Shown: positions 46,233-54,292 of the stretch, piece after piece | How the letters are laid out: every line of letters begins with the position of its first letter | Position numbering within the stretch: the first letter of the stretch is position 1 | Source: Armatimonadota bacterium | GTDB taxonomy: Bacteria > Bacteroidota > Ignavibacteria > OLB7 | Direction of reading: 5' to 3' | NCBI GenBank assembly: GCA_020850315.1 | Contig: JADZEY010000020.1 | Coordinates: 85,618-139,909 of the forward strand | Length of the DNA stretch: 54,292 nt | The notes under the pieces: generated by a model | What the model saw: only the letters and a program-made list of their open reading frames with translations | Told to the model about the DNA's origin: nothing | The model's database searches: none | Translations under genes and position numbers: made by a program

Positions 46233-49200
46233 TTACTTCTTCTTCTTTTTCTTTGAAGTCGCTTTCTTTTCTGACTTCTCTCCACCTTCTTTGCTTGAGG
46301 TTGTTGCGGCTCCTTCTTCTCCTTCCTTCGGTTTGGTTCCCTCGGCTTGCTCCTCCTTTTCTCCCTTTTTCTTCTTGGTTTCTTTGGCTTGCTCTTTCAG
46401 TGTTTTTTGCAGTTCTATTGCTCGGTAAATCTCGAACAACACCCCCGAATTTTTCTCCCCTTTTTTCAGTTTTACCACACGTTCCAGCAGCTCTAACTCC
46501 TGCCAAGCGATGGCAAGGCGCGCCCCTTCGGCGCGGTACTTGGGGTCGGGGTCGGCAAGGAAGCCATCAACAAGGCGTTTGCGTTGTACTGGCAGGGTGA
46601 TTTTTGCGGCAAGCGGACGAAGCAGATCGTAGGTGTATCCCCGGCGTTCCCGCAGCAACCCGTCGGCAATGAACGGGGCGATGCTATCAATCGCCCGCAT
46701 CCCAAGTCCAATCTGGATTTGGTAGCGGACAATCTGGCTGGGGTCGTTCATCAGCGGAAGGATCAGGGTTTGCAGTTCGGTGCTGTCGGCAATGTTCACC
46801 AACGCACGGGCTGCGCGCCCCCGCACAATCTCCACAGTGTCGCTCAATGCTTGGGCTAAATAGGGGCGTGCTGTGTCGGCTTTCATTTTCAGCAAGGCTT
46901 CGGCGGCGGTGGCGCGTATCCGCCAGTTGGTGGGGTCCACTAACTTTCGCCCCAACGCGATTGCTGCGGTGCTATCCTTCATTTCCCCAAGCACGTACAT
47001 GGCCAATCCCTGGCGTGATGGCTGGCCAAACCGGAGCGTATCAATCAGCTGGGGGGTAAGCCGCCGTCCGATTTTTGGGAGGATGTAGTCGCGCAGGGCA
47101 AGCGCTTCGCGGGGAAGCTCGGTGTTGAGCATCTCCATCAGGTAGGGGATGGATTCATCGGCGCGGTCAATCAGTTTTTGGCGCGCAGGGCCAACCATGT
47201 ACTGGTATTTCTGCGGTGCGGTGGAGGCTTGGATGAAAAGGGTTGGAATGTCCTGCGCCAGTTCTTTCTCTATTTCCTCTTTTGTTTTCTCCGGCTTCTT
47301 CTCCTCAACTGGGGCGCCTATCTCGTTATCTTTTGGTTTGAAATTTCCATCAAGGCCCGCGCCGTAGAAGCTGCCGGTCCAGAGTGTGTCGTTCTTCCCT
47401 TTGGCGCTGCCGAAGAAGTCGCGGCCATCAAGGTCTAGGAAGATTCCGATCATGCCGAACCAATTCCGCAGGTCGCTGTAGCCCATCGTGTTGTCGCGGC
47501 GGGCGATGTATCCATCTTCCCCCGCGCCATCAATGAACAGCGAGATTGCATTGGCGTTCCCCCCGCCTTGCGAAAGGGATTCCACCACGTAGTTGTCGTC
47601 CCCTTTCACGTCGTACAATCCGCCAAACCCGACATCGTGGCCGCACCCTTGCGACACCCCGTGCGAGACGTAGTTATCGTCGCCGGCGTTGTCCAGTATC
47701 ACCCCGTGGGCAAAGTGGACCCCCGCCCCTTGTGCGTATTGATAAGCGTTGTAGCGGTCGCTTCCCTTGCGGTCAATGATTGCTCCGTAGCCGAACCAGT
47801 AGGCGGTTCCTTGCCCAAAAATATCAGCGTTGTAGCTGTCGCTTCCGGCAAGGTCGGCAATGAATCCGTAGCCCGCCGAAGCAACCGGGCGGCTTCCCAG
47901 CGCGGCCCCCTGGCAGAAGGTTTCGTAGTGGTCATCATAGCGAAGGAAATCGGTGTAGGGGCTGTTGGCAATGTAGCTGTCGTTTCCTTCGCGGTCCACA
48001 ATGGCACCGATGCCGCGAGTGAAACCAAAACCTTGCGAGCAGAGGTGGGCTTGGTAGATGTCGTTTCCGGCGCGGTCAATCAGCAGCCCGATACCAAATA
48101 ATCCCGCACCTTGCACAGCGGTTCCGCCAACGTAGCGGTCGCTTCCTTCGCCATCGTACAACACACCGGTGCCGAAGTACCCCGTTCCAAGCGCGAAATT
48201 TCCGGCGGAGTAGCTGTCGTCCCCTTTCATATCAATCAGCACCGAGGCGCCGAGCAATGTTCCACCGAAGTCGAAATCTCCGCCGATGTAGTTATCGTTG
48301 CCATCAAAATCCACAATCAGGGACACGCCACGGTCGGCGGCTTTTTCCTTGCTGCGCGGGCTGGGCTTGTACACGTCGTTTCCGCCAACATCAATGATGC
48401 AGTAGAAGTTTCCGGTATAAATGTCATCCCCCGGCCCACCAATCGCAATCCTTCCAAGCCGTGTGTTCCAAATCCGGGTTTTCACCGAGTCCTTCAGCTT
48501 CTGAACTTCGGGGGCGATATTCCTTGCGAAGTCTAAGCTGTTGATAAACAGGCTGGCACCGGGCTGGATAAACTGCATGAAGTTGATGTCGGCAGCGTCG
48601 GTGTTGAAGAACCGTTTGGCGCGCGCCAGCCCGTAGCGTTCGGCCATTCGCATCTCCACCGGTGTTGCATCCCCACCCCCTTCAGATTGCAGCACCAGCG
48701 AATCGCAATACTCAATCAGCCCTTTCAGTCGCTCCTCAATCACCGTGGTGCGGGCGTTGTACATCTGCACATCGGCAACCAGCGTTAGCGTCAGAAAACG
48801 GCGAAGGATGAAGGCGGGGGCGAAATCAACCGAATCCAGATCAACTTTTGCGAAGGAGCGAAGCTCGCGGTCGGTAACGGTAAGCTGTGGGTTGTCCAGG
48901 ATATTGTTCTGCAAATCGAGCATCGCGGCAAACTGCTTGAACATCAGGGCCGGTTCATCAATCCCTTTTTCGGCAACATTCCCCAACGTGTCGGCCAGCG
49001 CAAAGCTGAGTAGTGGTTCCTCGAACATCCGCTTCACCAAGCTAAGCCGGTGGCGGTCGTCGGGGACGCGATCCCAGCGGAGCTTCATGTCGTTGCGGGT
49101 CATCAAAATTGCCGATAGCGACGTGTCAATCGCCCGCATCACATACGGCGGAAGAGTTTGCGAACGGAGTAGGGTGGCGGAAGGGGATAGGCCAAACAGC

Positions 49201-49247
49201 ACGATGCAGGCAAGCAGAAATCCACGCATCGGAAATGAGATCATCAT
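46233..49247 (-). CDS. Exported GxDxY-repeat and HEAT-repeat protein with Lys-rich tail
   Basis: 1,004 residues. A signal peptide (GFLLACIVLFGLSPSATLLRSQ) is followed by a helical region of about 200 residues. Then come 13 glycine-rich units, mostly about 30 residues apart, each with a G-x-D-x-Y core (GDDIY, GNDVY, GNDNY, GDDSY, GSDRY, GNDIY, GNDSY, GSDSY, GSDRY, GDDNY, GDDNY, GEDGY, GRDFF) and often a QG turn, probably a right-handed beta-helix that could bind calcium. HEAT/PBS-type helical repeats follow (WRIRATAAEALLKM, VRGRAARALVNIAD). The end is a Lys/Glu-rich tail finishing in KKKKKK. No T9SS domain. The start is 49247 (or 49229). Function unknown. Confidence 0.75.
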   Translation of the reverse strand: MMISFPMRGFLLACIVLFGLSPSATLLRSQTLPPYVMRAIDTSLSAILMTRNDMKLRWDRVPDDRHRLSLVKRMFEEPLLSFALADTLGNVAEKGIDEPALMFKQFAAMLDLQNNILDNPQLTVTDRELRSFAKVDLDSVDFAPAFILRRFLTLTLVADVQMYNARTTVIEERLKGLIEYCDSLVLQSEGGGDATPVEMRMAERYGLARAKRFFNTDAADINFMQFIQPGASLFINSLDFARNIAPEVQKLKDSVKTRIWNTRLGRIAIGGPGDDIYTGNFYCIIDVGGNDVYKPSPRSKEKAADRGVSLIVDFDGNDNYIGGDFDFGGTLLGASVLIDMKGDDSYSAGNFALGTGYFGTGVLYDGEGSDRYVGGTAVQGAGLFGIGLLIDRAGNDIYQAHLCSQGFGFTRGIGAIVDREGNDSYIANSPYTDFLRYDDHYETFCQGAALGSRPVASAGYGFIADLAGSDSYNADIFGQGTAYWFGYGAIIDRKGSDRYNAYQYAQGAGVHFAHGVILDNAGDDNYVSHGVSQGCGHDVGFGGLYDVKGDDNYVVESLSQGGGNANAISLFIDGAGEDGYIARRDNTMGYSDLRNWFGMIGIFLDLDGRDFFGSAKGKNDTLWTGSFYGAGLDGNFKPKDNEIGAPVEEKKPEKTKEEIEKELAQDIPTLFIQASTAPQKYQYMVGPARQKLIDRADESIPYLMEMLNTELPREALALRDYILPKIGRRLTPQLIDTLRFGQPSRQGLAMYVLGEMKDSTAAIALGRKLVDPTNWRIRATAAEALLKMKADTARPYLAQALSDTVEIVRGRAARALVNIADSTELQTLILPLMNDPSQIVRYQIQIGLGMRAIDSIAPFIADGLLRERRGYTYDLLRPLAAKITLPVQRKRLVDGFLADPDPKYRAEGARLAIAWQELELLERVVKLKKGEKNSGVLFEIYRAIELQKTLKEQAKETKKKKGEKEEQAEGTKPKEGEEGAATTSSKEGGEKSEKKATSKKKKKK

Positions 49248-49374
49248 GGTAGCAGGGGTTGGTATCACGTGTGCGGTTGTGTTTGAATGGATGGAGCAGA
49301 TCAAGGCAGAAAACCTTTCAGGATCGGGAAGCAAAGCACCAAAATAACCAGCAGGCTGGGAATGGAAACGGGGG

Positions 49375-50238
49375 TTAATGCAACAGATGTTCCAGGAAGA
49401 ACCCCTCGGTGGCATCAATCGCTTGCTCGAACGCCAATGTTGTGCCAGCAAACGGATGCACCGTCCCGAACGTGTGGCCTGTGTTGGGAATGGGGAGATA
49501 GGTTGTTAAATCGGGGGGGGCAGAGGCCGCAATGCGCGCCCCATTATCGGGCTTCACCGAAAGGTCTTGCTCCCCATGTAACACCAGCAGCGGGGATGAA
49601 AGCCTTGCGGCAGCGGCGCAGATGTCTAATTGGGCTTGGTTGGTGGCAAGGTCATCCAAAAAACTGGCGTTCATCCGCATGATTTGCCCAGTTCGTGCGT
49701 TGGGAATTTCGATGAAACCAGCGTCGCGCCAGCGCTGCTTTTGCTGTGGTGTGTAGCGGTCGAACGTGCTTACCGATCCCCACACGGCAACCGCAGCAAC
49801 GCTTGGCTGTTCGGCGGCGGCAATAATTGCGGTTCCCCCCCCGCGCGAGTGTCCAATAACGCCAACACGCCCTTTCAGCAGCAAGTGCGATTCCGGCAGA
49901 TCCCCTCCAGCAACCGCGTCAATAACCTCACATGCTTCACGAATTTCGCGGGTGTGCGTATTGTTGGCAAATCGCTCCAGCTGGGTGAACTCGGTTCCGT
50001 TCCCTTCCACTCCGTTGTGGCTGAAGTTGATGCTCACAACATAAAAATCAGCATCGGCAAGGCGTTGGCAGGCGTAGGGGAATCCGCCCCAATCCTTGAA
50101 GCCTTTGAATCCGTGCAAAAAGATCAATGCCGGAAGCGGGCGAACCGGTTCGGTGGGGAATCGAGCAGTGCAGGAAAGGAGTTCGCCATCGCTTGCTGGC
50201 AGCTGGAAATGAATAGTTGTGACATCGGTGTTGCTCAT
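49375..50238 (-). CDS. Alpha/beta hydrolase (serine, dienelactone-hydrolase-like)
   Basis: A 287-residue cytoplasmic hydrolase with a Ser-Asp-His triad: S131 in GHSRGGG, D225 in LHGEQDLSV and H255 in NTGHTFG. The oxyanion segment is LIFLHGFKGFKDWG. It resembles the acyl-peptidase/dienelactone hydrolase branch, which cleaves esters or short amides. A run of eight G/C in the His region encodes no obvious problem. An in-frame ATG at 50265 adds nine residues. It lies 127 bp upstream of the repeat-protein gene and is divergent from the barrel protein gene, with 123 bp between the starts. Substrate unknown. Confidence 0.82.
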   Translation of the reverse strand: MSNTDVTTIHFQLPASDGELLSCTARFPTEPVRPLPALIFLHGFKGFKDWGGFPYACQRLADADFYVVSINFSHNGVEGNGTEFTQLERFANNTHTREIREACEVIDAVAGGDLPESHLLLKGRVGVIGHSRGGGTAIIAAAEQPSVAAVAVWGSVSTFDRYTPQQKQRWRDAGFIEIPNARTGQIMRMNASFLDDLATNQAQLDICAAAARLSSPLLVLHGEQDLSVKPDNGARIAASAPPDLTTYLPIPNTGHTFGTVHPFAGTTLAFEQAIDATEGFFLEHLLH

Positions 50239-50361
50239 GGCAAGCAATCTACGGTACTGTTTCATCTGGAAGCAAGCTGTTGCAACCGTGCTGGCAATCT
50301 GGAACGAATGCTAACTTGCAGCCTGTTTGCGCGGGTTGGCCAATTCCTATCATCCTACTTC

Positions 50362-51237
50362 ATGCTTGTTCATCAACTGGTTCGGATTCTGTTGATCCTG
50401 CTTCTGCTGTCGCTGTTGCCGCCGCAGATGCTTGCCCAAGAAGGTTCTCAAGATCATCCAATCCCCCCCGACACAACCCTTCCCGCTCGGTGCGATTGCC
50501 CATCACAGGCCGAACAGGGGAGCGGGACGCTAAGTTTTGCGTGGGGCTACAATAAATCGTGGTTCAGCCGAAGCACCATCCACTTCAGCGACCACACAAC
50601 TGATGATTATGATTTCACCCTCTATAATCTTGAGGCGCACGACCGCCCCGGGCTGGAGATTGTGGGAACCAATCTCTCTAATCTTTCAGTTCCGCAGTAT
50701 GTGTATCGGCTTGCTTATTTCTTCAACGATTCCAACGATCTTGGAATCGAGATATGCTTCGACCATGTGAAATATGTGATGACCCAGAACCAAACCGCCC
50801 GTATCGAAGGGCAAATTCGTGGGCAGGCGGTCAGCACCGATACGGTTGTAAGCTCCCAATTTTTGCGGTTCGAGCACACCAACGGGGCAAATTTTTGGAT
50901 GGTGAACTTCCTGAAGCGGCAAAACCTGCTGAAGTCCGGCAATCGGCTTCACTGGCTTGGCCTGCTTGGCAAAATTGGGGCCGGCGTGGTGATCCCAAAA
51001 TCCGACGTAGCAATTTTCAATGTAGAAACCGACAACCGCTACCATATCGCCGGCTACGTGCTTGGGATTGACGTTGGCCTGCGGTACGATTTCCTGAAAT
51101 ATGGCTTTGCAGAAGCCAGCCTGAAAGGCGCGTATGCCGATTACAGCGATGTGCTAACCGTTGGCGAAGGGCGTGCTTCCCACAGCTTTTTCACGCTGGA
51201 AGCAATTATGTCATTAGGATTTCAAGTGAATTTATGA
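50362..51237 (+). CDS. Putative outer-membrane beta-barrel protein
   Basis: 291 residues. A signal peptide (LVRILLILLLLSLLPPQMLAQ) precedes a short Pro/Cys linker and a series of amphipathic strands (GTLSFAWGYNKSWFSRS, YRLAYFFNDSNDLGIEICFD, YDFLKYGFAEASLKGAY) ending in an alternating hydrophobic strand, TLEAIMSLGFQVNL. This pattern suggests an 8- to 12-stranded outer-membrane barrel. No enzyme signature is visible. The start at 50362 places the signal peptide first; upstream in-frame codons overlap the minus-strand hydrolase and are not protein-like. Confidence 0.7.
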   Translation: MLVHQLVRILLILLLLSLLPPQMLAQEGSQDHPIPPDTTLPARCDCPSQAEQGSGTLSFAWGYNKSWFSRSTIHFSDHTTDDYDFTLYNLEAHDRPGLEIVGTNLSNLSVPQYVYRLAYFFNDSNDLGIEICFDHVKYVMTQNQTARIEGQIRGQAVSTDTVVSSQFLRFEHTNGANFWMVNFLKRQNLLKSGNRLHWLGLLGKIGAGVVIPKSDVAIFNVETDNRYHIAGYVLGIDVGLRYDFLKYGFAEASLKGAYADYSDVLTVGEGRASHSFFTLEAIMSLGFQVNL

Positions 51238-51306
51238 GCAATTTCTGCGATAGGAGCCAGCGTATTCAACGCACAACAGAAAACATCGGTACTACATCAT
51301 AACTCA

Positions 51307-51454
51307 CTTTACGCAGAACCATCCTGGAGCTTGATGACTGCAGTGTCCCTGTGTCCTACCGGATAACACCCTCCGTTCATGCTGAGCCCCGTCGAAGTAT
51401 GAGCGGAGCCACTGAACGAGCAAATCCTCACTACACATCAAATTCTGTGTAAAG
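51307..51454. repeat. 148-bp inverted-repeat element in the gap before kbl
   Basis: CTTTACGCAGAA (51307-51318) and TTCTGTGTAAAG (51443-51454) are complementary at 11 of 12 positions. Between them is CTCCGTTCATGCTGAGCCCC then GTCGAAGTATGAG, a form of the widely dispersed CTTCGAC..GCTCAG..GAACGG repeat. The element fills most of the 249-bp gap 51238-51486 and may be a MITE remnant. Confidence 0.55.
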
Positions 51455-51486
51455 CCAGATCATAACCAACTAACCATACCAACGTC

Positions 51487-52704
51487 ATGTTCCAGAAACT
51501 ACGTCCGGCACTTCAGCAAGAGCTTCAGAATATCAGCGAAGCAGGGTTGTTCAAAAACGAGCGGGTGATTACTTCGCCGCAAGGGGTAGAAATCACAGTT
51601 GAGGGACGCGAAGGAACCGTGCTGAATTTCTGTGCAAACAATTATTTGGGATTAAGCTCCCACCCAACGGTAATCCAAGCTGCTCACGCAGCGCTGGATT
51701 CGCACGGGTTTGGGATGAGTTCCGTTCGATTTATCTGCGGCACGCAAGATATTCACAAGGAGCTTGAGCAAAAGCTTGCCGAATTTCACGGGACAGAGGA
51801 CACCATCCTCTATGCTGCCTGCTTCGATGCAAATGGTGGGGTGTTCGAGCCGCTATTTGGCGAGAACGATGCGATTATTTCCGACTCGTTAAATCACGCC
51901 TCCATTATTGATGGTGTTCGATTGTGCAAGGCAAAACGTTACCGCTACGCCAACGCCGATATGGCCGATCTTGAGGCACAACTTCAGCAAGCAGATGCCG
52001 ATGGCTGTGTGCAAAAGATAATCGTCACCGACGGCGTTTTTTCGATGGATGGAATTATTGCCCCAATTGATAAAGTGTGCGATTTAGCTGATAAATACCA
52101 AGCCTTAGTAATGGTGGATGAGTGCCACGCTGCAGGGTTCATGGGCGCAAAAGGGCGCGGGGCAACGGAATACTGCAATGCAATGGGGCGGGTAGATATC
52201 ATTACCGGAACGTTGGGGAAAGCACTGGGCGGGGCAATCGGTGGCTACACTACTGGCCGCAAGGAAATTATTGAGATGCTGCGCCAGCGTTCGCGTCCGT
52301 ATCTGTTCAGCAACACCTTGCCACCAAGCGTTGTTGGTGCCGGAATTGCGGTTATTGATATGCTTAGCCAAACAACCGAGCTGCGCGATACGCTGGAAGA
52401 AAACACGAAGTATTTCCGCGCAAAAATGGCAGAAACGGGGTTTGATATTATTCCCGGCGAGCATCCAATAACGCCAATCATGTTGTATGATGCCCCGCTT
52501 GCGCAGCAATTTGCTTCCAGATTATTGGAAGAAGGGATTTATGTGATTGGATTCTTCTATCCGGTTGTGCCAAAAGGGCAAGCGCGTATCCGTGTGCAGA
52601 TTTCTGCTGCGCACAATCGCCACCATCTTGATACTGCGATTGAAGCATTCACAAAAGTTGGCCGTGAGTTAGGAGTCTTGAAAGAACTAAACGTGGTAGG
52701 ATAA
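51487..52704 (+). CDS. kbl: Glycine C-acetyltransferase (2-amino-3-ketobutyrate CoA ligase)
   Basis: A 405-residue PLP enzyme of the alpha-oxoamine synthase family. It cleaves 2-amino-3-oxobutyrate with CoA to glycine and acetyl-CoA, the second step of threonine breakdown. Blocks: [57 protein letters not shown] and the PLP lysine K245 in [15 protein letters not shown]. Among close relatives (BioF, SPT, ALAS) the RFICGTQ..HKELE block fits Kbl best. The usual partner tdh is not next to it. A strong terminator follows. Confidence 0.93.
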   Translation: MFQKLRPALQQELQNISEAGLFKNERVITSPQGVEITVEGREGTVLNFCANNYLGLSSHPTVIQAAHAALDSHGFGMSSVRFICGTQDIHKELEQKLAEFHGTEDTILYAACFDANGGVFEPLFGENDAIISDSLNHASIIDGVRLCKAKRYRYANADMADLEAQLQQADADGCVQKIIVTDGVFSMDGIIAPIDKVCDLADKYQALVMVDECHAAGFMGAKGRGATEYCNAMGRVDIITGTLGKALGGAIGGYTTGRKEIIEMLRQRSRPYLFSNTLPPSVVGAGIAVIDMLSQTTELRDTLEENTKYFRAKMAETGFDIIPGEHPITPIMLYDAPLAQQFASRLLEEGIYVIGFFYPVVPKGQARIRVQISAAHNRHHLDTAIEAFTKVGRELGVLKELNVVG

Positions 52705-52727
52705 CGAAGCTAAGTAGAAGAGGAAAT

Positions 52728-52770
52728 AAAAAAGCGTGGTTAGAATTTTTATTCTATCCACGCTTTTTTT
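52728..52770. terminator. Strong bidirectional terminator between kbl and the haloperoxidase gene
   Basis: AAAAAAGCGTGG and CCACGCTTTTTT, with inner TAGAAT/ATTCTA pairing, form a long stem around a short T-rich loop. A-tract and T-tract on either side suit termination from both convergent genes. Confidence 0.85.
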
Positions 52771-52787
52771 AACCTTGATTCCAAGAA

Positions 52788-54155
52788 TCAGCTTGCGCGG
52801 GTTATCAGTTTCTGCATGACGTTGTCTCCAACCATTTTCCCCAAGCGATTTCCTGCATCGCATCCTTCGCGGAAGTGAATTCCGCCATACACACGGCTGA
52901 TGGATGCTTCTTGGGCCGCGTCCATAAAGTTCTTGAACGTGCGTGCTGGATAACCGAATGGAGTTTCTGTGTCGTCGGTGAAGGTCGTGGGGCCAAACAG
53001 CGTAGTGAGTACGGTTGCGGCAGCCGCGCTAATGGTGCTGTGACCGCTTGGATACTCAGGGAACGAAGGTGTTTCGATCAATGGTTTCCATGCTGCATGG
53101 TCTATCGAATCGTTCAGAAAATAACGATTGATATAGCTTACTGGGCGAATCGTGTTGTATTTATATTTCGCGCTCCAGCAGGAAAGAAATCCATCAAATA
53201 TGGAAACGGAAACAAGTGCGTAAGCCTCAATTGTTTCCATCAAACCCAAATTGCGTTGCTCGCAAACAATTTTGGTGATATTGATCCAATGCCCCGCTGG
53301 ATTAATCTGACGCTGTGTAGGGGTAAAATGGCCAATAAATTGTGTTGAGCCAGGCGTATCGTTCCAGAACAAGGCGATTTCCCGTTGCTCGTCGGTCATA
53401 TTCTGGGATATTTGATAGACCTCCTGCGCTTGTTTATAGAAGGCACTATTGGGATCTGTGCTGAACTCTATCGGGGAACCTGGGCCAAGGTCTCCAGCGG
53501 AGCTCATGGACATAGTCCGCACAGTAGCGATAAACGGGTCGGCTGGGTCCATGAATTTTGGTGGAGTCGGCTCCCAAATACCTTCCACTCCCTGTGGAAA
53601 ATCAAATTTCTCGCTTGCTTGAATCTTGATGAATCCATCAGTCTTTACATACTTCAGCAACCCAGCCGCAACGTTCTGGCCAAATTTTTTCGATCGTTCA
53701 AAAACTTCAGCCGATGTTGTTGCCTTTAATTCATCCAGAATTACAGCACCGACAGAGTCAATGCTTTGGTAGTAGTACACCATTTTTGAGGCAACTTCGC
53801 TTAATGCCACAACGCTGCTAACACGCCAATCATATTCCAATTTTGGATCGGCAACTGGCATACCGGAAATGATGTTTAATTGCCCATCTAGGGTTCTGAA
53901 CCCTTGGAAGCCAGAACATGATGCTTGGTATGCCGCAAGGTTGGCATACGCATAAATACGGCTTGCTACTGGTGGGGAAAATCCATCGTTCAGTGTCGTC
54001 TCGATAATCTGGCGGTTCAGCTGATGGATGTAGCGGCTGCCCGATGCATATCTGTCCGTTGCAAAGGCAGATGCTGGAACAATCAGCCCAACAACGAAGG
54101 CTATGCACAAGGTTTGGAACCTTGCAATGCTGCGATGCTCGCTTGTTCTGTTCAT
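52788..54155 (-). CDS. Vanadium-dependent haloperoxidase-type phosphatase-fold protein
   Basis: A 455-residue exported protein (signal TLCIAFVVGLIVPASAFA|T). The PAP2/haloperoxidase active site is complete and correctly spaced: K330 and R337 in KYKYNTIRPV, S370-G371-H372 in PEYPSGHSTIS, and R421 and H427 in SRVYGGIHF. In the family K, R, S, G and R bind vanadate or phosphate and the last His is the apical ligand. It could be a haloperoxidase oxidising chloride or bromide, or an acid phosphatase; the length and the helical N-terminal half favour the haloperoxidase group. A ribosome site AGGAGC precedes the ATG, immediately next to element copy g. Confidence 0.85.
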   Translation of the reverse strand: MNRTSEHRSIARFQTLCIAFVVGLIVPASAFATDRYASGSRYIHQLNRQIIETTLNDGFSPPVASRIYAYANLAAYQASCSGFQGFRTLDGQLNIISGMPVADPKLEYDWRVSSVVALSEVASKMVYYYQSIDSVGAVILDELKATTSAEVFERSKKFGQNVAAGLLKYVKTDGFIKIQASEKFDFPQGVEGIWEPTPPKFMDPADPFIATVRTMSMSSAGDLGPGSPIEFSTDPNSAFYKQAQEVYQISQNMTDEQREIALFWNDTPGSTQFIGHFTPTQRQINPAGHWINITKIVCEQRNLGLMETIEAYALVSVSIFDGFLSCWSAKYKYNTIRPVSYINRYFLNDSIDHAAWKPLIETPSFPEYPSGHSTISAAAATVLTTLFGPTTFTDDTETPFGYPARTFKNFMDAAQEASISRVYGGIHFREGCDAGNRLGKMVGDNVMQKLITRAS

Positions 54156-54166
54156 GGTATGCTCCT

Positions 54167-54196
54167 ATTATACTCGAGTGCTTTCAGATTGCGAAA
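54167..54196 (-). promoter_or_regulatory. TTCGCA-N17-TATAAT element, copy g
   Basis: On the minus strand: TTTCGCAATCTGAAAGCACT then CGAGTATAAT, ending 11 bp before the haloperoxidase start and directly against its AGGAG ribosome site. If the TATAAT were the -10, the transcript would begin inside the ribosome site, so its promoter role here is doubtful. On the other side it lies 27 bp before a plus-strand ORF. Confidence 0.5.
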
Positions 54197-54223
54197 ACAG
54201 GAAAAAAGTAGGATATTGGGTTT

Positions 54224-54292
54224 GTGATAGAACTAGACACGAAAACGCGCACGGCACTGCGTGAACTACAACGCAGAGAGAAAGATACTCGC
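54224..54292 (+). CDS. Partial ORF at window edge, possible transposase N terminus
   Basis: A GTG-started frame stays open to the last base: 23 codons giving VIELDTKTRTALRELQRREK then DTR. The charged, helix-forming start resembles helix-turn-helix transposase N termini of the IS630 type, and an inverted-repeat-like element (copy g) lies 27 bp upstream, as expected for an insertion sequence end. No catalytic part is in the window, so the call is tentative. Confidence 0.3.
   Translation, partial: MIELDTKTRTALRELQRREKDTR

Noticed and set aside
49630-50361. A 244-codon N-terminal extension in frame with the outer-membrane barrel gene.
   Set aside because: It lies antisense to a well-supported alpha/beta hydrolase and has no domain; a proper signal peptide starts at 50362.

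Overview
This 54.3 kb window is bacterial chromosome, moderately GC-rich and densely coded, and most likely from the Bacteroidota/Chlorobiota (FCB) lineage, perhaps a Kapabacteria- or Ignavibacteria-like organism. The evidence is three C-terminal type IX secretion (T9SS) sorting domains, a DUF3098 membrane protein typical of Bacteroidota, weak or absent Shine-Dalgarno sequences on many genes, and many FG-GAP, Asp-box and beta-propeller surface proteins. The placement rests on gene content only. No rRNA, tRNA or CRISPR was found.

Layout. 1-9.3 kb: a small membrane protein, recO and an HtrA/Deg protease on the plus strand face aspC and a dnaE gene interrupted by an intein. 9.6-20.5 kb: an epoxide-hydrolase-like enzyme overlapping an Old-Yellow-Enzyme-type oxidoreductase, a glycosyltransferase, a triple-DUF7282 lipoprotein, fumC, comEC, an ABC-2 permease without ATPase, and a long aldo/keto reductase. 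20.5-26.3 kb: a palindromic repeat cluster, then a 1,732-residue Ser/Thr kinase - AAA ATPase - helical repeat - GAF - adenylate cyclase. 26.4-35 kb: two T9SS cargo genes on the minus strand (one cut from its sorting domain by an in-frame TGA), then a translationally coupled pair: a stand-alone relative of the N-terminal half of VioB/RebD enzymes and a beta-propeller-like lipoprotein. 35.3-42 kb: the housekeeping run pyrH, frr, trxB, an acidic unknown protein, obgE and a FecCD-type permease. 42.1-45.7 kb: an AT-richer islet with an Asp-box T9SS protein and a small Cys-rich secreted protein, followed by a MITE-like element and a possible structured RNA. 45.7-54.3 kb: a DUF3098 protein, a 13-unit GxDxY/HEAT-repeat exported protein, an alpha/beta hydrolase, an outer-membrane barrel candidate, kbl, a vanadium-haloperoxidase-type protein, and the first codons of an ORF that may be a transposase.

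A 30-bp sequence recurs seven times (18937, 20854, 31518, 42140, 44973, 45050, 54167). Each copy fits TTCGCA-N17-TATAAT and has a CTC/GAG terminus next to a TA. It looks at once like the end of a Tc1/IS630-type element and like an outward-reading promoter. Four copies lie upstream of genes that point away from them, and two bound a 95-bp MITE-like unit. This dispersed element, the dnaE intein, the VioB-like pair and the kinase-cyclase fusion are the most interesting items here.
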